A stretch of DNA of 64,000 nt, taken from positions 56,703,868 to 56,767,867 of the forward strand of contig NC_135505.1 of assembly GCF_052857255.1 (NCBI RefSeq). Reading direction: 5' to 3'. Source of the stretch: Amblyomma americanum. Lineage: Eukaryota; Arthropoda; Arachnida; Ixodida; Ixodidae. This document shows positions 10,720 to 21,459 of this stretch, piece after piece (positions within the stretch are counted from its first letter, which is position 1; each line of letters opens with the position of its first letter). Both the position numbers and the translations under genes were made by a program. Below the pieces are notes generated by a model. It saw only the letters and a program-made list of their open reading frames with translations, had not been told where the DNA came from and searched no databases.

Positions 10720-11863
10720 AGGCGCGTACTCTATGTTTCCAAACTACTCCTCTTCATCGGACACTACGCCTACGTGACTGACTCTCACGTACAATGGCTG
10801 GAGCCGGTTGGCACGTACAACAGGCGTCTTTCGCGCCCCAGTATCGAAGCGGTAAGAATTTTGTCGCTCTCGTCCTACTACAGAGAATGGTCCTAACCAT
10901 TTCGGTGAGAGCTTGCCCCCACGATCTGTAGCGAACTAAAGAACCTCGTCGCCAACATTGAAGCTCTTAACACGTCTAGCTCTGTTGTATGCTTGTGCAT
11001 AGCTACCTTGCCGAGCGGTAGCCGTTAGTCCTACTACCTCAGCCGCTATCTCCATCTGTTCGCGAAGCTACTGAAGGTATTTCGCGGGCGCCTCTCTGAG
11101 TGTACTTCGACCCGTATCTGACCCGTCCACGTGCGCTGCAGGATCGCGAGCGGTCCGGTCATATCCTGCCGTAAAGCAAGCGAAACGGAGCCACCTCGGT
11201 TGTGTCATGGGGAACCTCCCAGTATGCCCACAGCACCATTGGAATTAGTTTGTCCCAATTTTTGGCGTCATTGTCCATAGCATGAGATATCATGTTTTTG
11301 AGTACGCGGTTCCACCTCTCGACGGTCCCGTTGCTCTCTGGATGTTCCGAGGTATAAAAGCAGGGCGAACATCCCAGCCTAGCAAGAAACGCCTGTGTGA
11401 GTTGCGACGTAAAGTTTGTTCCCTGATCGCTGCATATGACCTCGTGTACACCTGTGCGACTAAACACTGTCAGCAACGCGTCGCACGTCGCTCTTGCTGT
11501 TAGTGAACGCAAACAAACCACTTCAGGCCATCGTGTACATAGGTCCACCAGGCAAAGCGCATACTTGTGCCCTCGCGTGGAGGGCACGTCAATCGGCCCT
11601 ATTTTGTCCACGTTAACCTCGTGGAACGGGTGCTCTTGCCTAGTGAGGGGAGTGATTGGCACCCTATCTCGGATCGACCTGTCTGATTCGATTTGGCACA
11701 CGTGACTTGTTTTACAGTGCCGCTTCAGTTCCAGTTTGAGGCCAGGCCAATAAAAGCTGTATTTTACCATTGCTTTCGTTTTCTTCTGCCCGTGATGGCC
11801 TCCCCACTGGGACTCATGTGCCAGCAGCAGTACCTCCTGGCGTTTGCCGCGGGGCAACACCAA
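10720..11863 (-). pseudogene. Integrase of the Gmr1-like element
   Basis: The minus-strand frame 11863-11159 begins with the zinc-binding part (LLAHESQWGGHHGQKKT... RHCKTSHVCQ). One cysteine of the HHCC finger appears replaced by serine (CKTS for CKTC). The catalytic core carries the DDE residues in NVDKIGPI, CSDQGTNFTS and HPESNGTVERW. After a stop at about 11158 the same protein continues as YNRARRVKSFNVGDEVL...GGKLSPKWLGPFSVVGRERQNSYRFDTGARK, the GPY/F-type C-terminal module. It then joins the RT linker near 10700. Integrase inserts the cDNA. Its place before RT in a single polyprotein is the notable point. Confidence 0.9.
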
Positions 11864-12543
11864 CTGCTTAACCTTGGCACCAGCGATCGTGTCCCAGTGG
11901 TAGAGCAGTCCGTCCGATATGAGTATGCCCCCTTTCCTGATTTAACGTCAGACCACGCCTTTCGAAGACTTTCGTCGCTCACCTGCGCTGCACGAAATTT
12001 TTCCCGCTTGCTGAGAGGCAACGGTGCATCCATCATTTCCTTATCCTGCAATTCGGACGGCGAGGTTTCCGCTCTTGCTTCACGTATAGTCGCCTCAGAT
12101 ACCGTTTCGCTTCCTGTACCAAACTCACTACCCATGTGGCCAATTGTCGCGTCATATTTAGGGATCTCAATAGAGACTGCCACTGCTTCACCCTCGCTGC
12201 CTTGTGATATGCGCTCCCAGTCTTCTTTAGACAGTAGACAGTCCACTCCTTCGGCGAGCTTATTCGCCAGTGCACAAATAATCTGCACTTTTTGCGGCTC
12301 TAACAGCAACGCGGATGGTCTCAGACGGACGGGAATACTTACTAATTTTGCTTCAATTGCGTTTCCCATAGCTGCCGCTAACCTAAAGGTGCCCGATGCT
12401 TCACGATACGTGTTCGGCACGAGGTCCTCCCTCACAACGGTAACCTCGCTGCCAGCAACCAGTATGGCCACGGTGCGTACGCCAGCATAGTCTACATACA
12501 CTTGTTGCAGTCTTGACTTTTGTGTTTCCTCTCGCAGCGCCAC
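11864..12543 (-). pseudogene. Protease region and spacer between gag and integrase (degenerate)
   Basis: The frame VYVDYAGVRTVAILVAGSEV, followed by TVVREDLVP, resembles a retroviral-type aspartic protease start. The D-S/T-G triad is missing: AGSE appears where DSGSE is expected, as if about two codons were lost. AEGVDCLLSKEDWERI follows, matching the ligand-side end of such proteases. The lower part (to 11764) drifts into the spacer before the integrase finger (LRKAWSDVKSG). Assignment rests on position and these short blocks. Confidence 0.6.
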
Positions 12544-13702
12544 TTTGATTTCTGCGACAAAAGCGTTCTCAGGGTGGATCGCTGCGGCCTCTTTACAGCC
12601 CCTAGGTCTACTATTGTAGCCGTGTTTGCCCCGGCGTCTCTACGGTTATGGCCTTTATTTTGAATGATTCGCGGGCAGTCTTTAGCGAGATGACCAGCAG
12701 CTCGACATACGTGGCATATGGGCTGCCGGTTCCCATCGTGTGTAGCCCGTGATGGGGCCAGCGGCGCGCTGCGTGGGGCAGCATGTTCTTTGTGCGCCGG
12801 CTGTGCGCTTGCCTGTCTCACTGCGCGGTTCTTTCCTTTCTCCTGCTCGAAAGTTTGCATCGCCCGCGAAACTTCTTCGGGCCTAAACCATTTCTCACCC
12901 TCATATAAGCGAATGTGCTCAACTCCTACCGCCCTAAGGCTCGCTTTTATCCGGTCAGCTACCATGAGAGGAACCACTTCCTCCTTGGTACTTTCTTGTC
13001 TTGAACGGAGGCAGTATTCGAAGTAGGTCGTTACTCGCAATGCAAACTGTGCCCATGTTTGATCTTTGCATTTATACGCTCCTTCGAATCTTTCTAAGTA
13101 CTCGGGCGGGCTTAGCTGAAGCTCTCTCAAAACAGCCGCCTTCACCGCCTCGTAATCACGGCACGTTTCGTCTCCTAGTCCAGCAACAAGTACCTGACCC
13201 GCTCCGTTAGAGTAAGAATAATTAAATGCACTCTACTGGAATCGGGGACGTTGTAAGTCGCAAACATCCGTTCGACTTCATCAAGCCACATAGGTACATC
13301 TGAGTCGGCAGGCAACCTTAGTCCCTTAAGGACTTTAGCACACTGAGTGGTCGGGTCAAGGCCTGTCTGCCGCTGCTCGCACACATCAGAGACAGGTGGG
13401 GACTGCCTGGCACCCCCAAACTCCAGTTCAGCCCTCCTCATTGCTATGGGCTCCTTTGACTCCAGTTTGAGTCTTTGGAGCTCAAAATATAACTCTACTC
13501 GCCGCAAAGCATAAGCTTCCGGTTCTACGTTAGCTGTTACCCCGAGGAGCTCACTGCCTGTCTCTACTTGAGCTGCCTCGCCCGGGGGCGCTCTGCTTTC
13601 TCCTACGTTCACCGCTTCATCTGTGGATGTTTTCTGTGTCATGTTGCTCTCCTCTGCCTCAGTGTCCGCCGTGCTCGCCATCATGCTCCGCGTCCTATCC
13701 AT
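12492..13702 (-). pseudogene. gag: Gag with SCAN-like capsid region and CCHC zinc knuckle
   Basis: The first frame (13702-13175) is an acidic N-terminus followed by VLKGLRLPADSDVPMWLDEVERMF. A frameshift near 13150-13175 leads to the second frame (13145-12492) with LSPPEYLERFEGAYKCKDQT and FEYCLRSRQ. This helical pattern resembles the SCAN domain, which has been derived from the capsid of Gmr1-like retrotransposons. The zinc knuckle ICHVCRAAGHLAKDCPRI (C-X2-C-X4-H-X4-C) follows. Gag would package element RNA. The start at 13702 is the first ATG after the leader. The SCAN resemblance was judged by eye and needs a profile search. Confidence 0.8.
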
Positions 13703-13992
13703 ACACGGCCCCTTTAAGTTCGTGCCGGGAGCCCTCTAGCGAATCGTTAAGAAATCCCGCTCACCAGTGTTGCGCCAACGTTCGCTTCTGTCGAGGCGCT
13801 GTGCCGCTCTATGCCGTGAAGCCGCTTCCTGAAGGCTGCTTGGGACGACTGCACCCCGAAGGTCCCTTGGTCCCAGTGCCTCTGAAGCTCCGCTGTCAAG
13901 CAGTTCCGTCGCTGTCAGTGGAGAGCTGTCTTCTGGTGTTCTGGACCCCACGGCTCTGGTATCTGCGCTCGAGCCCGAGGCGGTGGCTGCCA

Positions 13993-14010
13993 ATCCTGTC
14001 GGCTGCTCCA
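13993..14010 (-). promoter_or_regulatory. Primer-binding site candidate
   Basis: On the minus strand TGGAGCAGCCGACAGGA starts two bases after the LTR's terminal CA, the standard position. It would pair with a tRNA ending GGCTGCTCCA. I cannot name the tRNA. Confidence 0.5.
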
Positions 14011-14012
14011 GT

Positions 14013-15085
14013 TGAAGGTCTTTCCTTTTCTTCTCGCTTGCTGTTTAGTAGCGAGGTCAGGCCGACTCGTTGCCGTTACGGCCCGGTCTTCTGATTGGCA
14101 TTAGCGCTAAAGATGATGACGACGATTTTCTTGGGAAAAACAAAGAAACTTCATACATATGAGATTAGTATGGATGATACATTAAAGACAGAATCGAACA
14201 AAGGGAAAGCAACAACCGAGTTGAGCCGCCAGAGCTCTCCCGGTCAAAAGCTCCTGGCGAGAACCCCTAGATTCACGCCAACAACTCCTCTAAACCCCTC
14301 AGCTCACTGGTGATTGGGCCGGTCCCCTCTTGACGTAGCAGCCGCCTGTGGCCGGGTATTTAGGCGGGGCCACAGTGCTTTCAGCGAGACCCACGTCACT
14401 GAGGTGAGGCACAAAACAAGAAAAGCGCAACACATCAGAACACAGCATCTTCTCCTCAGGAAGTCTGACTGCGCTGACAAATCGAGGCAGGAATACACAC
14501 ACACGCACACGAACAGAACCGTCATTTGCCCTCTTGTCCTTGAAATGGCGTCAGCCAGCAGAAACAACAACACATGGCCGCCGTTGACTGCAAGTTCGGG
14601 CAATGAGCGTAGCTGAGGTATATATCTTTCCGCGCCTCTGGAACTATGGCATGTCGCCCCCGAAGCCGCCCGTTGACTGAAAAAAAAAACCTAAAGGCCA
14701 GCGTTCGGAAAGCGTGCCACTGACACTGACCAGGAAAAATCCGTGTTCCCGGCTTCCCGCGCGTCGCCCAGAAGCGGCGCCGTTTTCCCCAACGGTGAAT
14801 ACGCAGAGTCGGCACACACCCGCCCAAACAAAAGAAAAGGGAGCGTTTCCCGGAAAACACTGCTGGTGAAATGGCCGTGTAGGGTTTCCCGAGGGAGGGA
14901 TCCTCCAACGGGACCGAGACGAGACATGCCGGCGAGCCATAACTCACGCAACATGTGGCCGGCCAGCTCCTCAGCGCGGGCACTTGTCGGCGCGACCGTG
15001 TCGACTGTGTAAACAAACAGCTCACAGGCCGGCGGGAACACATATTTCGGCCTGCTGCGTGGCAGACTAGAGCTCAGTGGCTTAA
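14013..15085 (-). mobile_element. 5' LTR of the Gmr1-like element
   Basis: It is homologous to 7610-8899 but lacks the foldback insert. The minus-strand end is ...CTTCA. The start is eroded: homology begins at AGCCACTGAGC next to a SINE, so the first few bases are lost or replaced. Minus-strand TATA-like ATATATAC near 14620 and CTAAATACC near 14360 are possible promoter elements. Confidence 0.8.
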
Positions 15086-15089
15086 GAGG

Positions 15090-15300
15090 TGTGTAACAGC
15101 CCAAAGCGGCTCAGGCTGAGAGGGGCGCCGTAGTGGAGGTGTGTGGAAAAATTTCGACCATCTGGGGTTGTTTAACGTGCATTGAAATCACAGATTACGA
15201 GGGCCTCTAGCATTTCGCCTCCATCAAACTGCAACCAGCGCAGCCGGGATCCATCCCGCATCTTTCGGGTCAGCATAATCACTGAGACACCGTAGCGGCT
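15090..15300 (-). mobile_element. tRNA-derived SINE, minus strand
   Basis: On the minus strand it starts AGCCGCTACGGTGTCTCAGTG, with a box-A-like GTCTCAGTGATTATG. A degraded box B region follows near GCGGGATGGATCCCGGC, then the body GATGGAGGCGAAATGCTAGAGGCC, TGCACGTTAAACAACCCCAG and the end CGGCGCCCCTCTCAGCCTGAGCCGCTTTGGG. The same family occurs at 23948, 45890, 52758 and 56395. Confidence 0.75.
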
Positions 15301-16529
15301 CTAAGAAAGACTTACGCCTTTCTTATGGGATAATAATGGATACTCATGGAATATTTTTTTTTAAATCGGTTACGCCTTAAACCATTCTGTAAGTACTTAA
15401 ATAATCGCAAGTACCTTCTAAGCAAAGACGTGTGATGTGCAACGACAGCGATTGAAGGGGGATTAAATGCAACGAATTGAATTTCCCCTCTTTTCACACG
15501 TGTTATGCGACGATCTCCATCATTGCCTCGTTACCCAGCCTTGGTAGCTTCGAGAATTCGGCATGTTTACAGGTTCGAGTTCAGTGGCGGCGGCGCAATT
15601 TGATGGTTATGAAAGGGGAAAACACCAATGTAATATTATTTTGTTGACTATTGAAAGCCTCACTTGGTCCGAACAATTCCTGAGCAATTCGATACGGAGC
15701 ACTCAATATCGTCGTGTTCAAATATGTTCATTAAGTTCATATTCTCATATGCTCCAGGCTTCATGTACCGACTCCTTCTCGGAGAACGCTAAAAACAGCT
15801 GAAAAAACTTGAGTTCACTGTAAAACAGTCATAACTCACACTGAAATATAAGTTAATTACTCACCCACCTGCAAGAGGAGTTCTGTCCTCTTAAAGTCGT
15901 CCGCTGCACAGCGGTCACCATTGTTGAATTGAACCCATGTCATTGTAGAGCAACGTAACCACAGAATTGTGAGCACTGATTACACAGCAGCCTGTTCTAA
16001 CTTGGTTCCCGACCCGTGACCTACGATATTGCTGTCTCCAATTTTTCTCAAATTCTGTGCGCCTCTGCCACCCTCAGAATGCTTAAGTGACTGTCTTCAT
16101 TTCGCCGCATGAAACTACTATCTCACTGTGCAAGTAATTAATTAGAGGTACTTCGCGGAAATCCCACGTTCCCTGCGCAAAGCCTCAGTGCGTGAAGCCT
16201 CTAGCCGCAAGTCGCCCCATACCTACCGCCCCATTTTAGTAGTTGAGGAAAGTCTGTAAAGGGGGGAAGCGGTCTTGTGTAAGGGGATTCGTGATCTCTG
16301 CCCCTGAAGGCCCCCTATTTCGGAAGGTCGGAGATCCCGGCCCTACGAATGCTTTGGGGCATGAAAGTGCGCTTGGTGGCCTAGCGGTCTAAATCACGGA
16401 GGCCTAGGCCCCTATTAGGTAAACTCTTTTCAGAAGTGATGCAAAGTCTCATGCTGTCCCCAATACTCAGCCCAATTCTTTCTTACAACTCATCTCTACC
16501 AGCTACGTCCCATGGGAGATAAGGGGAGT
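15301..16529. other. Part of duplicated segment; no gene recognised
   Basis: This stretch is collinear with 56619-57895 in copy 2. No frame is conserved over a useful length in both copies, and no RNA gene or known element was identified. Confidence 0.4.
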
Positions 16530-17602
16530 ATAACCTGGATTGTAAAGTAATTGCGTGGATTGCATAATATCTGTCGTTACGAAGGCAGGCTGTTGTTCTG
16601 AACGGTATTTCTTCACAGTATGCACCAGTTACGTCGGGAGTTCCCCAAGGCTCAGTATTGGGACCACTTTTGTTTTTGGTGTATATTAATGATATTTCAG
16701 TTGGCATACAGTCTTCATTCAGGATGTTTGCCGATGATTGTGTTGTTTACAGAGTAGTAAATTCCACTTCTGATTCACAAATCCTGCAAACTGATTTAGA
16801 TACTGTGGCAGACTGGTGTGTTCGTTGGGACATGTCCTTAAATATAAACAAAACTGTTCACGTCACCTTCACAAGATAACGTGCTAATCATCCGTATAGG
16901 TATAGAATTAATGATCTTACTCTCAACATAAGCAAGTCATTTAAATATCTAGGCGTCTTTTTTACTTAGGACTTACGATGGAATAAGCACATTAATTATA
17001 TTGCGAATAAGGCAGCGTCACGTTTGGGTTTTCTACGACGGAATTTTAGCCATTTACCAAGCAACTTAAAAACACAGCTGTATTTCAGTTATGTACGCTC
17101 CATACTTGAATATGGATGTGTTTGCTGGGACCCACACACATCTGAGTGTGTAGGAAAATTAGAGAAAATTCAGAATAGGGCAGTTAGATTTGTTCTTGGT
17201 AATTATAATTGGCAAGTCAGTATGACGGAAAGCAAACGAAAACTTAACTGGCAAGAGTTGAAGGACCGTAGAGGGTACATGAGATTGAAATTTTTCCATG
17301 AGATTTATTATTCAAAAACTGGCATAAACCGCGAACAATATATCCAGGCACCTCATTATATATCAAAGCGGCTGGACCACTGCTTGAAGGTCAGAGAATT
17401 TTCTTGCAAGGGTGACGTCTTGCGTTATTCTTTTTTTGTTAGAACTGTTCGGGACTGGAACAGTTTGCCATCGAGCATTGTATGTATTACATCTAACGAA
17501 GCATTTTTCCATGCACTGCAATAATTGCTTTATACCTATAAATGAAGTCTGTACCCCCTGCTGTAATGCCCTCCGGGGCGATGCAGGTAACTAATAAATA
17601 AA
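16530..17602 (+). pseudogene. 5'-truncated CR1-like LINE inserted in copy 1
   Basis: Translation shows the RT C-terminal half: VTSGVPQGSVLGPLLFLVYIND, FRMFADDCVVY (catalytic FADD), DWCVRWDMSLNINKTVHV, then after stops FKYLGV, RSILEYGCVCWDPHT, NRAVRFVLGNY and VRDWNSLPSSI. The 3' end has TGCCCTCCGGGGCGATGCAG and an (AATA)n tail. The site is empty in the duplicated copy (about 57890), where GGAGATAAGAGGAG runs straight into CATCCCCGAGCCCGC. The element is therefore defined to within a few bases on both sides. It belongs to the same family as 42296-45860. Internal stops make it non-functional. Confidence 0.9.
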
Positions 17603-19314
17603 TCCCCGAGCCCGCTCCCCTGGCGGGGGGTTGCTCTATCAGGTATTCCTCCATCATTTTATTCTCTACCATCGAGTGCGAAAAACGTATTTGTCCACTC
17701 TAAGACACTTTCATTAATCATTAAATTTGGTTGTAAACACATTTTACAAGAGCGGTAAGTGCAGAAGCCCTATTTTTGTTATTTACTTTGAATGCCTCAG
17801 TAATAATTTAGAGTTGCCATAATTTCAACTTTATCATTTCGAGTGCAGGCCCTGTTTGCGTTGCTTCGATTACAACGGAGCTGCGGAATTAACAGATTTT
17901 CTCTCTTTCTCAGGACAAAGACAAAGCACTAGCGTTACCGCATCTCTGCGTGTACTATCAGGTGCAACCGAACCACATCGCAGTTGGCGCACTCCAAATA
18001 TGGCCCATTCCTCTGTCCACAGGTGCGTTATAATTCGGAATTGCATGGACAATCTTGTCTTTTGGCACCAATTAAAGTTGGGACCTAAAGTTCCCGACAT
18101 AGTAGGATGGGCGCGCAGATTATTTGCGGAAGCGTAACAGCTCTTCAAATTCCGAACTTGGAACTCGTAACATAATATGATCGGCTGGTTGAAAAGCCAA
18201 TTTGCCTTGAGATCACTATATTGTTGACAAAAAAACATATACGGATTTGAAGGGTTGATCGAAATATAGGCCCACTGTCCGCGATTGAGCTCTATAATAT
18301 GACAGTTACGGTCCCTATGAAGCTATCCAAGTCTTCAGGCGGGAAGGTGATGCTCCTCCTCAACCTTCAGAGGTTCTTGCTTTGGGGTTTAGTAATTAGA
18401 CAGTACAGTGCTCAGAACCAGACCGCCTGGCCGAGATACTTTTCACCAACATGTGAAAAATAGCGACCGCAGTAAAAGAGTAGATGGGCGTCTTGTGTGG
18501 CTAGAAGGCAGGCCGTCACTCTTGCTGTTTAGCCAAATACAGCTAAATTCGACTATTCCTCGTCACTGTCTCGAATGGTCCCCACGTGCATCTAGCTACC
18601 TAATTTACCTCTGCCCTCTATGCAGAGGGCACTGGTAACTGTTCACAGCGGGGTTTCAGAGTGAAATAGGCATAAAAGAGCAGTCTGTAAACTATAAGGC
18701 CTACTTTTTTTGGTGTGTCTCCCATAAATTGAACAAATTTTCGAATAAGTACCAGGATTAAAAAAATAGTCCACAAAGAGGCTGCGGCGCACCCTAAGGG
18801 TACGTCCTTCTGACACAAGGTCCTCGTCTTTTGGTCCCGACAGGCCTGTGGCCGAATTGGGAAGGACGTCCGCCACCCTGCACAATCAGTCAGACGGTCG
18901 TTGTGCAGCGAGGGGTGCCTTGCATTCACTGGGGCCCGCGCCCTTCGTCTCTGCGCCAAGGAGAGCGGGCCAGCCAGTGTCGTTCACCTGAACAGTCTTC
19001 CGGTGTGGCGGGTAGGAACAGAGTTCCTCCTCGCGCCAACCTGCCAGCGTGTGCCTATGTCTCAAACATTCGGCCACAGTGCTGGTGATTACACATGGAG
19101 TATATGAGCTATATGTTTATATGAGGTAAGAATGTTGTAGCCCAGGCTGGCCGCAGATGAGGGTTTCAATATTCCTACAGTTCTTGCCCTCCTCCCACGT
19201 CAAGACGTGGCAGGGGCGGGTGTAGAGGTCCATTCTAGGTCCATTCGGATCCAGCGATCGCAGACGGACGTTCTCAAAAGCGCGGAGTTCTCGAGACTTT
19301 AGGCAGAACATCGA
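17603..19314. other. Part of duplicated segment; unrecognised, with weak minus-strand frames
   Basis: Minus-strand frames at 18238-17870 and 18959-18618 have counterparts in copy 2 (58450-58145 and 59265-58924). The first pair shares FNWCQKTRLS and RIITHLWTE, the second NARHPSLHNDRL and CGAA/CAAV-type blocks. They differ by many non-conservative changes and resemble no family I know. They more likely reflect shared ancestry of a non-coding repeat than a gene. A minus-strand GTGGCCTAATGGTTAAGAC near 59370 (degraded at 19060) resembles a tRNA box A, so a SINE may lie here. Confidence 0.3.
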
Positions 19315-19850
19315 TAGATGTTAGGAGCGTCCCGTTTTAAACAGGATGGTGGTGGGTGGAGCCATGCTCAGTGCTTTTTTCTTTATACATCACCTCTAAC
19401 CAATATGTCGAACTCATGCATGCTATCCAGAAACTGTCTTTTTTAAATAAAAATCAATTTGAACTTTACGATATGCCGATTATCAACCTAAAAATCAATG
19501 CTTACGTCACTTTCCTGGTTTAAAGCCACAAATGCTCGAACTGTTTCTTACTGTAGTCTCTCAGTGCATTCGCATCCCTATTGCTATTTTTTAAGCCTGG
19601 GGCTTCGTGGACAGTGAGCGTGCCATCGTAGATACCTCGATAAATACTGATGCATTCTTGCAATATGTGCTTAATTGTTTGTTCACATTTACTACGCCGC
19701 ACACTTGTAATAATTTTGGTTACATTTCATTATGCAGCTTCGCGTTTTAACGTAGACAATCTTACTTCAAACAGTAGGGTCCTGCCTTTTTTACTATTCC
19801 ACAACAATTTCTTCCAGACTTTGCTTAATAATGTTCTATAGGTGTCAAAA
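19315..19850 (-). pseudogene. LINE ORF2 C-terminal remnant plus 3' UTR, minus strand (copy 1)
   Basis: The minus-strand frame 19702-19520 reads KCEQTIKHILQECISIY... TLTVHEAPGLKNSN... KKQFEHLWL. It aligns with copy 2 (60071-59826) and with the end of the LINE at 26400-26870 (LERIEHLILKC..., ALGFKDNN...). This is the zinc-knuckle-like tail found after LINE RT domains. The 3' UTR contains GATGTTAGGAGCGTCCCGTTT (on the plus strand), also seen near 26345. Nothing upstream of this tail is preserved. Confidence 0.55.
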
Positions 19851-20231
19851 TTTTGCTTTTTTTCATTGAAGTAATGCAGGTCACACCATCAGCGCCTTAC
19901 ACTCCATTTTTGAAGCTATTTATTTTTCTTTTGTATACTGAGGCGCCCTTGGGAAAGGCGCCCCTTGTGATGATGGCGCAGAACTAGGGTTCGGAATGAC
20001 TCCGCTCATATGAGCCGTCAGTAACCAGTATCATCGTCAGTTCTTTGATGCAGGGGAATGCGATCAGTATGAGTGTTTTCTTTTGAATGACTTTGAAAAT
20101 AATAAAGTTGCCCTGAAATGAATTTGATGGGCATATTCTAGTACAAGAGATCACTAGAGGTGGCCTTTGTGGGTATTCGAGTCAAAGTAGAAAGTTCAGC
20201 GTGGACCCTATGATTTAGAATAAATTTTTCG

Positions 20232-20426
20232 ATATCGCTGCTCGCAGTAGCTCGCTACCGATTAGGCTGCCACACCTCACCGCGCGTCCTCTACCCCGGT
20301 AGCGTCAGTGGGCAGAAAAGCCAGCCTTCAAGCTCGCCTCGTCTGCCCACTGGCGTCATCGTTGCAGGGGTCGAGTGGTAAGGTGTGCCGCCCTAATCGG
20401 TAGCGAGCTACTGCAAGCAGCGATAT
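20232..20426. mobile_element. Foldback (MITE-like) element, copy 1
   Basis: Two arms of about 50 bp are inverted complements (ATATCGCTGCTCGCAGTAGC... on the left, GCTACTGCAAGCAGCGATAT on the right). A second nested inverted pair inside (CAGTGGGCAGA / TCTGCCCACTGGC) makes the whole 195 bp almost one hairpin. There is no coding capacity. The same element is at 60530-60726. Confidence 0.75.
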
Positions 20427-21459
20427 TTAGAATGCATGTTAAATCAGGTTCCACGTTGAGCTTTCAAATTTCACTCGACTATCCACAAAGACCACATCTA
20501 TTGATATGTCGCACTCGAATGTGCCCATGAAAATTTTTTCAGGGTGCGTTTAAGATACAAGACCTGGAATCCGCTTGCAACCGTAGCCGGAGTTTAGTTT
20601 CAGGCCTTATTGGAGGCATTTAACATCGAAATCAGAGCACCTTCAACTCAGCGGTAACAACTGCAGGAAAACTGCTAGTAATGCGTTTTTCTTGCATTCT
20701 ATTTGAGTTTACCCGGTCCTGCTGCAGCTTCGGCGACCTTAAATGCCGGCAGACTTTCTAATCTCATCCGCGCAACTAAATCTCTGTCACCCAATGTTTT
20801 GTTCACTGGCTGTTAAAACCCGCCCAGTTACCCTTAAGCATCATCACTTTTTTTGTCCTTCGCATCGCATGTTGTGTCCATGGCAATTTTTTCTCCAGGA
20901 TTAGGCTAAAACGTAACTCGCGATCGCTCCTTGAATCATACTGCTCTCTTCCTGTCTCTCAACTTACACCTATTCTTTTTTAATGGCAGGCTGCATTGTT
21001 CACCGTTTTTAATCTCCCTGCGAGTTAAGGAGACACCAGGAGAAGACTGAGACATAATTAACTAAACTGAACCCAAATGGGGCTTGCCGAAGACACAGCT
21101 GCAATTTCAGAGGCTTTAAACACGAATTTTCGACGTGTTTTATTGCGAAAGCACTACTACACAAGGTCCAACCGGCTCTCACCAGGTTTGTGTGAAGCTT
21201 GACCGTGAGGGAAACCTTGGTCAAACCAAAAATACTCAAATAAAATAAATATCGCTGCTAATGGCATTCAAACCCGTGGCAGCACAAGAAGATCAGATTC
21301 GCTAGCCACTGCAGGAGAGCACTATGCTATCGCCGCAGCCGTTCACGCCGCATGTTAGACTGCAACTTAGTCTAGCGCTGTGTATTAAACGTCCTCCTCT
21401 TCTCTAAGCAATCTTGCTATCGGACTAATATCGTCGCCAGACGTCGCCAGGAAAAGAAA
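20427..21459. other. Part of duplicated segment; no gene recognised
   Basis: Collinear with 60727-61750. A tRNA-like 3' part may lie near 21330 (GAGAGCACTATGCTATCGCC), but no complete cloverleaf could be drawn. Confidence 0.35.

Larger units (their letters stand above)
7610..15085 (-). mobile_element. Ty3/gypsy LTR retrotransposon with integrase upstream of RT (Gmr1-like order)
   Basis: Read on the minus strand the element is complete: 5' LTR (15085-14013), primer-binding site (14010-13993), gag (13702-12492), protease remnant (~12500-12300), integrase (11863-~10720), reverse transcriptase (~10671-9732), RNase H (9760-~9190), polypurine tract (about 8912-8900) and 3' LTR (8899-7610). Integrase before RT is the copia-like order known among Ty3/gypsy elements from the Gmr1 group. 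The RT and integrase are clearly Ty3/gypsy-like, including a GPF-type integrase C-terminus. Frameshifts, internal stops and a damaged RT active site show it is dead. The LTRs are recognisably alike but clearly diverged. Confidence 0.9.

Noticed and set aside
17870..18238. Conserved gene shared by both duplicated copies
   Set aside because: The counterpart at 58145-58450 has many non-conservative changes. Similarity is explained by duplication, with no sign of purifying selection by eye.
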